Assembly: GCA_949285735.1 (NCBI GenBank)
Contig: CASEAQ010000009.1
Location: 1 to 64,000 of the forward strand
Length of the DNA: 64,000 bases
Source of the DNA: an uncultured Bacteroidales bacterium
Lineage (GTDB): Bacteria; Bacteroidota; Bacteroidia; Bacteroidales; Muribaculaceae
Direction of reading: 5' to 3'
Below, in pieces: positions 25,441-34,531 of the stretch. The notes below the pieces were generated by a model. The model did no database searches, had not been told where the DNA came from, and saw only the letters and a program-made list of their open reading frames with translations. The position numbers were made by a program, and so were the translations under genes. Position 1 is the stretch's first letter. Every line of letters starts with the position of its first letter.

Positions 25441-26256
25441 ATGGTTGGTAGCATAATAGGAGATATTGTCGGTAGCATTTATGAATTTTGCAATATCAAG
25501 ACGAAAGAATTCCAATTGTTCCAAGAGAACTTGGATTTTACCGACGATAGCATATTGACGCTTGCCACAGCCGAATGGTTGCTGGAGGGTGGCAATGTTG
25601 CTGACTATTATTTAAAATATGCGTCAGAAAATCCCTACCCGATGGGAGGCTATGGAGGTATGTTTGTGCAGTGGATTCACCGCGCATCGAGAGGCTTTGT
25701 CAATCCGTATAACAGTTGCGGCAATGGCAGCGCGATGAGGGTGTCGCCAGTGGGGTGGGCATTCCAGTCCAAGGAAAAAACACTGGAAATGGCGCAGAGG
25801 TCGGCTGAGTGTACCCACAATCACCCCGAGGGCATCAAAGGTGCGCAGGCGACGGCTATGTGCATCTATATGGCGAGGAATGGTGCTGCCAAGGCTGAAA
25901 TACGCGAAGCCGTAACACGAGATTTTGGCTATGATTTGACGATGACAGTTGACGAAATACGTCCACGCTACTCATGGCAAGGGCTTGATGGCGTGGGCAA
26001 CGGCGCGACGTGTCAGGGCAGTGTGCCGCAAGCCATTATTTGTGCGTTGGACGCAGTCGATTTTGAGGACGCCATTCGCAACGCCATATCAATCGGAGGA
26101 GATTCCGACACCATCGGTTGCATCACGGGCGGCATAGCCGAGGCGTTATATGGCATACCCCGTGACACGTATGAAAAGGGGGTGGGTTATTTGCCCGATG
26201 AATATCGCAATCTCGTGTGCAGGTTTGAACAAAAGTTTGGAAGTAGCGTAATCTGA
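25441..26256 (+). CDS. ADP-ribosylglycohydrolase (DraG-like)
   Basis: The protein has 271 residues. It starts VGSIIGDIVGSIYEF, then LDFTDDSILTLATAEWLL with the metal-binding TDDS, and near the end AISIGGDSDTIGCITGGIAEALYG with the second Asp pair. These are the signatures of the ARH/DraG family, which removes ADP-ribose from proteins or small molecules using Mg2+. It lies 16 bp behind the Rpn nuclease, so the two may be co-transcribed. No ADP-ribosyltransferase partner is visible nearby, and the target is unknown. Confidence 0.87.
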   Translation: MVGSIIGDIVGSIYEFCNIKTKEFQLFQENLDFTDDSILTLATAEWLLEGGNVADYYLKYASENPYPMGGYGGMFVQWIHRASRGFVNPYNSCGNGSAMRVSPVGWAFQSKEKTLEMAQRSAECTHNHPEGIKGAQATAMCIYMARNGAAKAEIREAVTRDFGYDLTMTVDEIRPRYSWQGLDGVGNGATCQGSVPQAIICALDAVDFEDAIRNAISIGGDSDTIGCITGGIAEALYGIPRDTYEKGVGYLPDEYRNLVCRFEQKFGSSVI

Positions 26257-26352
26257 TTTTTTCGTGGAGTGGCGACGTTTTTTTCGCTTTTAACGAGAGT
26301 GTGAAACTATCTTTCGACGGGGCTGAATGCTTGAAAAAATAAGGAAGTTTGT

Positions 26353-26383
26353 TTTGTTTTACGCTCGTCTTGCACTATCTTTG
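26353..26383 (+). promoter_or_regulatory. Promoter of rpoN
   Basis: TTTTG followed after 19 nt by TATCTTTG is a full consensus match, 23 nt before the rpoN ATG. Confidence 0.7.
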
Positions 26384-26406
26384 TCCATAAAAGGAGAGGA
26401 TTGCCG

Positions 26407-27861
26407 ATGGCAGGAAAACAAACTTTGACACAGGAGCAAAAATTGACGCAGCGGTTGTCGCCGTTGCAATTGCTTCTTGTTCCGTTGCTCCAAATGAACC
26501 GTGGCGAGATTGAAGAAGAAGTGCGCCGCGAGATGGACGACAATCCAGCTTTGGAGGTTTCGGAAGACCCTCAAGTCGAGCAGCTCGACAAGGACGAAGA
26601 CGGGGAGGTGTTTAATGAGACCCCGGAGCAAATGCAAGCAGCCGATTACAAGGACGATGACGATATTCCGTATTACCGGACTAATGTTTCGAATCGCAGT
26701 GCCGACGACGAGACTCCCAATGCCGTAGTCATTGCCGAGGGGTCGCTTGTCGATTACCTGATGGGGCAGATAGGAGAGCGGGATTTGACCGACCGCCAAC
26801 GCTTGATAGCCGAATACATCATTGGCAATATTGATGACAATGGGTATTTGCAGCGCAAAGTGAGTGCGATAACCGACGACATCGTGTTCCAAACCGGAAA
26901 CGACATCGACGAGCGTGAAGTTAACGATGTGTTGCAGGTGGTGAGGGACCTCGACCCTGCGGGGGTGGGTGCGACCGACTTGCGCGATTGCCTTCTGCTG
27001 CAACTCGAAAGGAAGAAAGGCGATGAGATACACATGCTTGCCTACAAAATGATTGACAAGTATTTCGAATCGTTCACAAAGAAACATTACGACAGGATTA
27101 TATCAGCCCTTGGCATCGATAGCGAGAAGATGAAGAAAGTGGTCGAAGTGATTCGCCAGCTCAATCCCAAGCCTGGCAACACTGTGACAGGTATTGCCGA
27201 CGAGAGCCGCAGCCAGCAAATCATCCCCGATTTTAATGTTGACGTGGAGGGCGACACCATCAATCTGACGTTGCTAAACAATATCCCCGACTTGCAGGTT
27301 TCGGAGAGTTATTCGCTCCTGTATAGCAAATATAGCGCGAAAAAACCTTCCAGCCGCAGGGAAGAAGAAGAGGCTGCTGACATAAAGCACAAATATGAAA
27401 AAGCATCAAATTTCATAAAAGTGTTGCAACAACGCCAGGAAACGCTCTTCAAGACGATGCGTGCCATTACGTTGCGCCAACGCGAGTTTTTCCTGACTGG
27501 TGATGAGATGCAATTGAAGCCGATGATATTGAAAGACATCGCCGACGACACTGGATATGACGTGTCGGTGATTTCCCGTGTCACGATGAATAAGTATGTG
27601 ACGACGCAATGGGGAGTTTTCCCGTTGAAATTCTTTTTCACCGAGGGATTGCAGCACGAGTCGGGCGAAGAGGTGTCGTCGCGCGAGATACAGTCGATTA
27701 TCAAGGCTGTTGTCGATGCCGAGGACAAGAAAAAACCGCTTTCCGACCTGCGGCTGTGTGAGATATTGAAAGAAAAAGGCTATGAAATAGCGCGCCGCAC
27801 GGTTGCAAAATACCGCGAACGGCTTTCGATACCTGTCGCAAGACTTCGCAAAGAAATTTGA
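26407..27861 (+). CDS. rpoN: RNA polymerase sigma-54 factor
   Basis: RpoN directs RNA polymerase to -24/-12 promoters and needs AAA+ activators. The 484-residue protein shows the glutamine/leucine-rich activator region I (QEQKLTQRLSPLQLLLVPLLQMN), an acidic region II, the core-binding segment (RDLDPAGVGATDLRDCLLLQL), the DNA-binding region, and the RpoN box ARRTVAKYRE near the C-terminus. The ATG at 26407 is preferred to the in-frame TTG two codons earlier. No sigma-54 activator gene occurs in this window. Confidence 0.95.
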   Translation: MAGKQTLTQEQKLTQRLSPLQLLLVPLLQMNRGEIEEEVRREMDDNPALEVSEDPQVEQLDKDEDGEVFNETPEQMQAADYKDDDDIPYYRTNVSNRSADDETPNAVVIAEGSLVDYLMGQIGERDLTDRQRLIAEYIIGNIDDNGYLQRKVSAITDDIVFQTGNDIDEREVNDVLQVVRDLDPAGVGATDLRDCLLLQLERKKGDEIHMLAYKMIDKYFESFTKKHYDRIISALGIDSEKMKKVVEVIRQLNPKPGNTVTGIADESRSQQIIPDFNVDVEGDTINLTLLNNIPDLQVSESYSLLYSKYSAKKPSSRREEEEAADIKHKYEKASNFIKVLQQRQETLFKTMRAITLRQREFFLTGDEMQLKPMILKDIADDTGYDVSVISRVTMNKYVTTQWGVFPLKFFFTEGLQHESGEEVSSREIQSIIKAVVDAEDKKKPLSDLRLCEILKEKGYEIARRTVAKYRERLSIPVARLRKEI

Positions 27862-27896
27862 AACAAACAAATGGAATACCATATAAAAAATGACTA

Positions 27897-28535
27897 ATGA
27901 ATAAGATTAATGCCGATTCTGTAATATATGTTTTCGCTCGCATTTTCTCGACGGTGCTGAGCCCGTTGCTGATGCCTTCGATAGGTATTTTCCTCGCATT
28001 GTGGGCTACTGTGCTTTGTTACATTCCGTATGGCACGCGGCTTGTAGTTCTTCTTGTGGTGTTTGGCATCACTTGCATCATGCCCATGGTGGCGATAGCC
28101 GTCTTGCACAATTTAAAGATAATAGAAGACAAACGGCTTGTGAAGCGAGAAGAGCGTTGGCTACCTTATATTGCTACGGTGTTGTGCTACATCTGTTCGG
28201 CTATATACCTATACCACATACATACTCCGCAGTGGGTGGTCATGTTTATGGTAGGCGGTGCTGCAGCTTGTTTGGTTTCGACCATAGTGACGCTGTGGTG
28301 GAAGATAAGTGCGCACATGGCTGGCATTGGAGGCTTGTTGGCGTTTGCCATACGCATACACATCGATGGTTACAATGTCATCGACATGAAACTCGTGATA
28401 GCCTTGCTCGTGTTGCTTGCCGGCTGCTTGGGATCGTCGCGTATTTTCATGAACCGCCACACACTGATGCAGGTGTTGATGGGATTTGCCAACGGCTTTG
28501 TCGTGGTTTACCTTACGAGCATGTTATTCTCATGA
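27897..28535 (+). CDS. PAP2-like integral membrane protein
   Basis: This 212-residue protein has five to six predicted membrane segments (for example LMPSIGIFLALWATVLCYI, LVVLLVVFGITCIMPMVAIAVL, VVMFMVGGAAACLVSTIVTLW). The loop KIIEDKRLVKREERWLPY and the C-terminal SSRIFMNRHTLMQVLMGFANG resemble the phosphatase motifs of the PAP2 superfamily (K-x6-R and S-R-x5-H), though the match is incomplete. If active it would cleave a lipid phosphate at the membrane. It sits between rpoN and purE, 35 bp after rpoN. Confidence 0.6.
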   Translation: MNKINADSVIYVFARIFSTVLSPLLMPSIGIFLALWATVLCYIPYGTRLVVLLVVFGITCIMPMVAIAVLHNLKIIEDKRLVKREERWLPYIATVLCYICSAIYLYHIHTPQWVVMFMVGGAAACLVSTIVTLWWKISAHMAGIGGLLAFAIRIHIDGYNVIDMKLVIALLVLLAGCLGSSRIFMNRHTLMQVLMGFANGFVVVYLTSMLFS

Positions 28536-28565
28536 GATTATTAAGTCTTACTTTAAATATAAAAA

Positions 28566-29072
28566 ATGAATCCAATAGTAAGTATTATAATGGGCAGCAC
28601 GTCTGACCTGCCCGTGATGGAAAAAGCTGCAAAGTTGCTTGATGAAATGGAGATACCGTTTGAGATGAACGCTCTTTCGGCCCACCGCACTCCCGAGGAA
28701 GTGGCACGTTTTGCCACCGAAGCCGAGGGGCGCGGAATACGTGTCATAATCGCCGCTGCCGGCATGGCAGCCCACTTGCCTGGCGTTATAGCCGCTATGA
28801 CTACCGTTCCGGTGATTGGTGTGCCCATCAAGTCGTCGCTCGAAGGGATGGACGCCCTGCTTGCAATCGTGCAAATGCCTCCGGGCATACCTGTGGCAAC
28901 CGTGGGGATAAACGGGGCGTTGAATGCCGCCATACTTGCAACGCAGATACTCGCACTTGGCGACGAGGCTCTCTCGGCAAAGTTCCATGCTTATAAAAAA
29001 GGACTTGCCGGCAAAATCGTTGCAGCCAACGAGGAGTTGCACAAGGTGCAATTCAAGTTTAAGACTAATTAA
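28566..29072 (+). CDS. purE: N5-carboxyaminoimidazole ribonucleotide mutase
   Basis: PurE moves the carboxyl group of N5-CAIR to C4 in purine synthesis. The 168-residue protein has VSIIMGSTSDLPVMEKA, NALSAHRTPEE with the catalytic His, AAAGMAAHLPGVIAAMTTVPVIGVP and SLLAIVQMP-like segments. This is the class I bacterial form. It is transcribed with the downstream glycosyltransferase and ispG, judging by short gaps on the same strand. Confidence 0.95.
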   Translation: MNPIVSIIMGSTSDLPVMEKAAKLLDEMEIPFEMNALSAHRTPEEVARFATEAEGRGIRVIIAAAGMAAHLPGVIAAMTTVPVIGVPIKSSLEGMDALLAIVQMPPGIPVATVGINGALNAAILATQILALGDEALSAKFHAYKKGLAGKIVAANEELHKVQFKFKTN

Positions 29073-29096
29073 GTTCCGACGCGAAGCCGTGTGCCT

Positions 29097-29984
29097 ATGA
29101 AAATAGTGAAAGTGATAGGTGGGCTTGGAAACCAGATGTTCCAGTATGCGCTGGCGTTGGGGTTGAAAAAGAAGTTTCCCTCTGAGCGCATATTGCTCGA
29201 CTTGAATCACTTCAAATATTATAAGGCACACAACGGCTTTGAGCTTGAGCGTATATTTGGTTTGCAGTATGCCCGTGCGTCGTTTCTTGAATTGATAAGG
29301 GTGACAAATCCATATATAAGTTATCGCATCAATCGCCTTGTCAAGCGATTGCCCACGAGGAGTACCGTGTGCAAGGAAGCCGACGGGTTTCCGATTGACA
29401 CTACGGTACTCGTTGAGAAAGGAAATCGTTATTTCGACGGTTTTTGGCAACATGAAGAATATTTTGCCCATGCTGCTGATGAGGTGCGGAAAGCATTTGT
29501 TTTTCCTGAAGCCAATGAGAGAAACCGAGCCTTGATTGAACGCATGGAGAAGTCAGAGAGCATTTCGCTCCACGTCCGCCGAGGGGATTTCCTTTCATTG
29601 GACTTGTTTAACGGAATTTGCACGCTCGATTATTATAGACGGGCAATTGCTTATATGAGGCAATCGGTGGGAACGAAAGGAAGAATTTTGTTCTGCATCT
29701 TTTCTGATGACATAGAGTGGTGTCGCAGTAATCTGTCGGCTGAGTTCTTGGGCTGTGATGTGGAATATGTTGACTGGAACAGTGGAACCGAGAGCTTTCG
29801 CGATATGCAACTGATGAGCCATTGCAGGCATAACGTCATAGCCAATTCTTCGTTTTCGTGGTGGGGTGCTTGGCTCAATCCCAATAAAGGGAAAATAGTG
29901 GTTGCTCCAGACCGATGGCTTAATTATGAAGGGTTTAACGACCCGGTTGTTGAATCTTGGATAAGGATTAAAACAAAAAAATAA
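29097..29984 (+). CDS. Alpha-1,2-fucosyltransferase family (GT11)
   Basis: The 295-residue protein has the GT11 marks: IGGLGNQMFQYALALGL at the N-terminus, ISLHVRRGDFLSL (HxRRxD), and VIANSSFSWWGAWLN near the end. The family transfers fucose from GDP-fucose in alpha-1,2 linkage, usually to surface glycans. The start is the ATG at 29097; an in-frame GTG two codons earlier is possible. It lies between purE and ispG with gaps of 24 and 10 bp, away from any visible glycan cluster, an uncommon place for such a gene. Acceptor unknown. Confidence 0.9.
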   Translation: MKIVKVIGGLGNQMFQYALALGLKKKFPSERILLDLNHFKYYKAHNGFELERIFGLQYARASFLELIRVTNPYISYRINRLVKRLPTRSTVCKEADGFPIDTTVLVEKGNRYFDGFWQHEEYFAHAADEVRKAFVFPEANERNRALIERMEKSESISLHVRRGDFLSLDLFNGICTLDYYRRAIAYMRQSVGTKGRILFCIFSDDIEWCRSNLSAEFLGCDVEYVDWNSGTESFRDMQLMSHCRHNVIANSSFSWWGAWLNPNKGKIVVAPDRWLNYEGFNDPVVESWIRIKTKK

Positions 29985-29994
29985 CTTTGTTGAT

Positions 29995-31824
29995 ATGAAT
30001 TACGTTCGCCGCAAAACATCACGTGTCGATGTAGGGAACACTCCGCTCGGGTCGGAGTTCCCCATAAGGGTGCAATCGATGACGTCAACCTCGACAATGG
30101 ACACAATGGGCAGTGTGGCGCAATGCCGGCGCATTTGTGATGCCGGTGCCGACTATGTGAGGCTTACGGCTCAAGGTGTGCGCGAAGCCAACAATATTGG
30201 AGAAATACGCAAAGTGTTGCGCAGCGAGGGATATTCGGTGCCGTTGATTGCCGATATTCATTTCAATCCGTCGGCTGCATACGCCGCAGCCAAAGTGGTT
30301 GACAAAGTGCGTATAAACCCGGGCAACTTTGTCGATGCCGCCCGCACGTTTAAAACTTTGACCTATACCGAAGAGGAGTATTCTCGTGAGTTACAGCGCA
30401 TACACGATGCCTTGACCCCTTTCATCGAATTGTGCAAGGAGCATCGCACGGCTGTGAGGCTCGGAGTGAACCACGGCTCGCTTAGCGACCGTATCATGAG
30501 CCGCTATGGCGACACGCCCGAGGGGATGGTAGAAAGCGTGATGGAGTTTCTGAGGGTGTTTGAAGCCGAGAATTTCCACGATGTAGTGATTTCGATGAAG
30601 GCGTCCAACACTGTGCTGATGGTTGAGGCTGTGCGCCTGATGGTCGAGGCGATGGACAAGGAAGATATGCACTATCCGTTGCACTTGGGTGTGACCGAGG
30701 CTGGCGATGGCGAAGACGGGCGCATAAAGTCGGCAGTGGGAATTGGCGCGCTGCTTGCCGAGGGGATAGGCGACACCATAAGGGTGTCGCTGAGCGAAGA
30801 GCCAGAGCTTGAAGTGCCAGTGGCGAAGAAACTCGTGCGGTATATAACCATGCGGCAGGGGCATGAGCCTATCAAGGGAACTGTAAGCCGAGGATATGAC
30901 CGCATCAGGCCGCAACGCCGCGTCACGGCGACAGTGGGCGATGTGGTTGGCGGCAACAAGGTGCCAGTGGTTGTTGCATCGTGCCTGCCGGGCAACGTAT
31001 ATGGCAAGCCACGCCCCGACTTTTATTATATTGCCGACGGGAAAGTGCCGACGGCGCAGGGCCGCTACATAGTGCCTTGGTGCAAATACAACGGTGGCGA
31101 CAACGTTTCGCCATTGTTTAGCATCGACGAGATTGACAGCCTTGTCGAGTGCGACAGCCAAATGAAGTGGTTGCGCGTGAACGCCGATATTGATGTTGAT
31201 GCCGGCAAGCTCGATTTCCTGCGAGGCAGGAACGATGTGGTGCTTGTAGTTGATGCGGCATCGATAAACGTCACTGGCAGCCAGCAGGCATTCCTGCACG
31301 CCCTCATCGACCGTGGCATTGATGCGCCAGCTATCCCGTTGAACCGTTATCCCGACAGCGACAACGAGTGGCTGCAAGTGAAGGCTGGAGCCGACTTCGG
31401 TACGTTGTTGCTGAATGGTTTCCGTGACGGTGTGTGGATGGAAACGCCCAACTATAAAAACTTCAGCGACATTGTGCGTTATGAGTTTGCCATATTGCAA
31501 GCTGCACGGTTGCGCATAAGCAAGACCGAGTTTATATCGTGTCCCGGTTGTGGTCGCACCATGTATGATTTGCAAACCACCGTCCGCCGTGTGAAAGAAG
31601 CTACTTCGCATCTGTCGCACCTGAAGATAGGCATAATGGGGTGTATTGTAAACGGTCCCGGAGAAATGGCTGATGCCGACTACGGTTATGTCGGGGCAGG
31701 AGTAGGCCGCATAAGCCTCTACAAGGGGAAAGTGTGTGTGGAGAAGAATATTCCCGAGGAGGATGCCATTCCGCACCTCATATCTTTGATAAAAGCCAAT
31801 GGTGACTGGGTGGAAAAGAGTTGA
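29995..31824 (+). CDS. ispG: 4-hydroxy-3-methylbut-2-enyl diphosphate synthase
   Basis: IspG converts methylerythritol cyclodiphosphate to HMBPP in the MEP isoprenoid pathway with a [4Fe-4S] cluster. The protein has 609 residues, the long form known from Bacteroidetes, chlamydiae and plants, with a central insertion (about residues 270-490) between the TIM barrel (IRVQSMTSTSTMDTMGSVAQ, VPLIADIHFNP, VRLGVNHGSL) and the C-terminal cluster domain (FISCPGCGRTMYDLQ, then MGCIVNGPGEMADADYG). Cluster cysteines are in place. It follows the GT11 gene by 10 bp and ends before a strong hairpin. Confidence 0.94.
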   Translation: MNYVRRKTSRVDVGNTPLGSEFPIRVQSMTSTSTMDTMGSVAQCRRICDAGADYVRLTAQGVREANNIGEIRKVLRSEGYSVPLIADIHFNPSAAYAAAKVVDKVRINPGNFVDAARTFKTLTYTEEEYSRELQRIHDALTPFIELCKEHRTAVRLGVNHGSLSDRIMSRYGDTPEGMVESVMEFLRVFEAENFHDVVISMKASNTVLMVEAVRLMVEAMDKEDMHYPLHLGVTEAGDGEDGRIKSAVGIGALLAEGIGDTIRVSLSEEPELEVPVAKKLVRYITMRQGHEPIKGTVSRGYDRIRPQRRVTATVGDVVGGNKVPVVVASCLPGNVYGKPRPDFYYIADGKVPTAQGRYIVPWCKYNGGDNVSPLFSIDEIDSLVECDSQMKWLRVNADIDVDAGKLDFLRGRNDVVLVVDAASINVTGSQQAFLHALIDRGIDAPAIPLNRYPDSDNEWLQVKAGADFGTLLLNGFRDGVWMETPNYKNFSDIVRYEFAILQAARLRISKTEFISCPGCGRTMYDLQTTVRRVKEATSHLSHLKIGIMGCIVNGPGEMADADYGYVGAGVGRISLYKGKVCVEKNIPEEDAIPHLISLIKANGDWVEKS

Positions 31825-31869
31825 TGTATTTTCGCCTGTTGCACATATAGAGTTGAAGCCGCGACATAG

Positions 31870-31915
31870 AAAAAAACGAAGGAGAACGCTTTGCTGGTGT
31901 TCTCCTTCGTTTTTT
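31870..31915. terminator. Bidirectional terminator between ispG and nadC
   Basis: AAAACGAAGGAGAAC pairs with GTTCTCCTTCGTTTT around a short loop, flanked by A-rich and T-rich tracts, so it can stop transcription arriving from either side. The two genes converge here. Confidence 0.85.
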
Positions 31916-31928
31916 AGCCGGTATATGC

Positions 31929-32777
31929 TTAGCAAGCCTTGAAACTCATATCGAGTCCTTTTACCGAATGGGTCAATGCTCCGACCGAGATGTAGTCCAC
32001 GCCACATTCGCCATATTGGCGGAGGTTGGCGAAAGTGATGCCTCCCGATGATTCGGTTTCGTAGCGTCCGCCCACCATCTCCACGGCTTTCTTTGTCAAC
32101 TCTGGTGTGAAGTTGTCGAACATTATGCGGTCAACCCCGCCAATGTCGAGCACTTGCTGTAATTCGTCGAGGTTGCGCACCTCGATTTCTATCTTCAAGT
32201 CTTTGCCGTTGTTTTTCAGATATTCGTGAGCCTTGTTTATTGCGTTGGCAATACCTCCGGCAAAGTCAACGTGGTTGTCTTTGAGTAGAATCATGTCGAA
32301 CAGCCCTATGCGGTGGTTCATTCCGCCGCCGATTTTCACGGCTTCTTTTTCGAGCAGTCGCATTCCCGGTGTAGTCTTGCGCGTGTCGAGGACTTTTGTC
32401 TTCAACCCTTTCAATTCTTCCATATATTTGTGTGTCACGGTCGCGATGCCACTCATGCGTTGCATTATGTTGAGCATGAGTCGCTCGGTTTGCAACAGTG
32501 ATTGAACTCGCCCTTCCACTTCAAAAGCAATGTCGCCAGGCTTCACGTGCGCGCCGTCGCCGATGAACACGGTCATCTTCAAGTCTTTGTCAAATCGTTC
32601 AAATACCATGCGGGCAATTTCCACACCTGCGAGTATTCCTTCTTCCTTCACGATGAGGTGTGATTTACCCATCTCGTCGGCAGGGATGCAGCAGAGCGTG
32701 GTGTGGTCGCCGTCGCCAATATCTTCGGCAAAAGCCAAATCGAGCAATTCGTCTATTAGTTCTTCTCTTGTTTTCAT
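31929..32777 (-). CDS. nadC: Nicotinate-nucleotide pyrophosphorylase (carboxylating)
   Basis: NadC converts quinolinate and PRPP to nicotinate mononucleotide in de novo NAD synthesis. The 282-residue protein starts MKTREELIDELLDLAFAEDIGDGDHTT. Conserved segments are NIMQRMSGIATVTHKYM, VLDTRKTTPGMRLLEKEAVKIGGGMNHR, ILLKDNHV and ISVGALTHSVKGLDMS. A TAAATTTG box lies about 24 bp upstream (32801-32808) with a poor -33 box, so it may be expressed alone or with the ECF sigma gene. Confidence 0.95.
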   Translation of the reverse strand: MKTREELIDELLDLAFAEDIGDGDHTTLCCIPADEMGKSHLIVKEEGILAGVEIARMVFERFDKDLKMTVFIGDGAHVKPGDIAFEVEGRVQSLLQTERLMLNIMQRMSGIATVTHKYMEELKGLKTKVLDTRKTTPGMRLLEKEAVKIGGGMNHRIGLFDMILLKDNHVDFAGGIANAINKAHEYLKNNGKDLKIEIEVRNLDELQQVLDIGGVDRIMFDNFTPELTKKAVEMVGGRYETESSGGITFANLRQYGECGVDYISVGALTHSVKGLDMSFKAC

Positions 32778-32868
32778 AAGTCAAATACTTTATTTCTTGC
32801 AAATTTAGCTAAAATTGCCGACATTGCATCCGTTTTGGGTGCAACAAGATTATTGGCGAGGAGTGTTG

Positions 32869-33459
32869 TTACATCGTCAGCACGATGCCGTTTTCCTCAA
32901 CCATTTTGCGCAAGTTGAGAATGGCATAGCGCATTCGTCCGAGAGCCGTGTTTATGCTCACGTTGGTCAAGTCGGCTATTTCCTTGAAGCTCATGTCTTT
33001 GTAGTATCGCAATAGCAACACGTCTTGCTGGCTCTTTGGCAAAGCTTTGATCAGTCGCCTGATGTCGGCATGAATCTGGTTGCGTATCATGCCGTCTTCG
33101 ATGGTTTCGTCACACAGCTCCTTGTTGTTCAGCAAGTCGTAATCTTCGGTGTCGCACGATTGCAAGTTTTCGGCTTTTTCTTGCCGATAATAATCAATAA
33201 TGAGATTGTGGGCGATACGGGTTATCCATGCGGCAAATTTCCCGTATGCCGTGTATCGTCCACTTTTGATGGTTGCAATGGCTTTTATGAATGTTTCTTG
33301 GAAAATATCATTAGCCAATTCTGCATCTTTCACAATGTGATAAACATAAGAAAACAGCTTCCCTTTATATTTATCGATTAACGCATCGAAAGCATTATTG
33401 TTACCATCAACATATAATCTCACCAACTCATCATCGGTAAGAGATAATAGATCATTCAT
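32869..33459 (-). CDS. ECF-type RNA polymerase sigma factor
   Basis: A 196-residue sigma-70 family protein. Region 2 is LFSYVYHIVKDAELANDIFQETFIKAI followed by GKFAAWITRIAHNLIIDYYRQ; region 4 is LPKSQQDVLLLRYYKDMSFKEIADLTNVSINTALGRMRYAI, a helix-turn-helix. No anti-sigma factor gene is adjacent, and the downstream gene is nadC. It has its own promoter of the primary-sigma type, not an obvious autoregulated ECF promoter. Its regulon cannot be inferred from this window. Confidence 0.88.
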   Translation of the reverse strand: MNDLLSLTDDELVRLYVDGNNNAFDALIDKYKGKLFSYVYHIVKDAELANDIFQETFIKAIATIKSGRYTAYGKFAAWITRIAHNLIIDYYRQEKAENLQSCDTEDYDLLNNKELCDETIEDGMIRNQIHADIRRLIKALPKSQQDVLLLRYYKDMSFKEIADLTNVSINTALGRMRYAILNLRKMVEENGIVLTM

Positions 33460-33545
33460 TACTAATGTAGGTTATAATTAATTAAGTAATGATATTCCTA
33501 TAGGCACAGCAAATTAATTTATTAAACAAAACTATTATTTTGTTG

Positions 33546-33574
33546 CAAATGTAGTAAAAAAATCAATCAACCAA
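33546..33574 (-). promoter_or_regulatory. Promoter of the ECF sigma gene
   Basis: On the minus strand TTTTG is followed after 18 nt by TACATTTG. The leader would be about 80 nt. The remaining 33575-33793 interval is AT-rich and shows no gene. Confidence 0.55.
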
Positions 33575-33793
33575 AAAAAAACAGAAATTTTTCAGATGCT
33601 GTTCCGATTTTTAGTCCAAGGCATCAACAAAGAATTATTAGGTTATTTGACAAAAATTTTTTAAAAGTCAAAACAGCTTCTGAAATGCATATTTTCAAAA
33701 CTACGTGTTTCTTGTGAGGGGCGTAGTGTTGGTGCCTGTCAGGTGAAATGGTGGCGGTGTTTCTTGGGGGCATTTGGCATTGCAGCACGCCCT

Positions 33794-34171
33794 TTAATGT
33801 TTCAAAGTGGCAGCTTTGCGATCGGTCATTATGTCGTTGATGTTGTTTAATGCCCATTCCAACAGTGCATTGATGTGAGGAATGAGTGATTTTGCCCTTT
33901 GCGTCAAGGCATATTCCACCCGTGGCGGTACTTCGGGATATATGGTGCGTGTGATGTAGCCGTCTTCTTCAAGGGTGCGAAGTGTCACGGTGAGCATTTT
34001 TTGTGAAATGTCGGGAATTTCGCGTTGCAATTCTTTGAACCTTAATGATTCTTTGCTCGACTTGTCGAGTGTGTAAATAACGAGCATCGACCATTTGTCG
34101 CTTATTCTTGCAAGGACGTTCCTTATCGGGCAGCCCGGGAAGAGCGTATCTTGTATGGTTGTTCTGTTCAT
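33794..34171 (-). CDS. HxlR-family winged-helix regulator
   Basis: This 125-residue protein shows the HxlR pattern: FPGCPIRNVLARISDKWSMLVIYTL, RFKELQREIPDISQKMLTVTLRTLEEDGYITRTIYPEVPPRVEYALT. The cysteine before PI, near residue 14, is in the position of the redox-active Cys in regulators such as YodB and HypR, so oxidant or electrophile sensing is possible. It is divergent from the exported protein gene at 34532, and an inverted repeat in the shared region overlaps that gene's promoter. Repression or activation of that gene is therefore the likely role. Confidence 0.88.
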   Translation of the reverse strand: MNRTTIQDTLFPGCPIRNVLARISDKWSMLVIYTLDKSSKESLRFKELQREIPDISQKMLTVTLRTLEEDGYITRTIYPEVPPRVEYALTQRAKSLIPHINALLEWALNNINDIMTDRKAATLKH

Positions 34172-34285
34172 ATCAGCTTGTCATATAAATTACTATACAA
34201 AGGTAATCAATATTCTTTTAATCATCAAATGATTTTTTTTTCAAAAAAATGCTGTTGTTAATTGGTTGACAATGAGCAAAGGTTG

Positions 34286-34323
34286 CCAGTAGGTAACTTC
34301 CTGAGGTTTAGGTGCCTACTTGG
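34286..34323. promoter_or_regulatory. Candidate HxlR operator (dyad)
   Basis: CCAGTAGGTAAC on the left and GGTGCCTACTTGG on the right form an imperfect inverted repeat about 13 bp apart. The right arm covers the -33 box of the promoter at 34320-34350. Position between divergent regulator and target supports an operator. Confidence 0.5.
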
Positions 34324-34350
34324 CAAATGCGAATTGCTTGATTAATTTTG
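34320..34350 (+). promoter_or_regulatory. Promoter of the HxlR-linked gene
   Basis: TTG followed after 20 nt by TAATTTTG fits the Bacteroidetes consensus. The leader to the start at 34532 would be about 175 nt. Confidence 0.65.
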
Positions 34351-34531
34351 CAGTGTAAAAGAGACAAAAAAACTTTTAGTAACTAATAAAACGGTTTATA
34401 TGAAATGAGCTTGAAAAGCCACAACACCATCGCGAGCGTTTTACGATTGGTTATTAAAATGATATAGCCTGCCTTGAAATTACATCCCATATCGTTCTAT
34501 AAAAATTTTACATATCTAAAAATAAAAAAGT

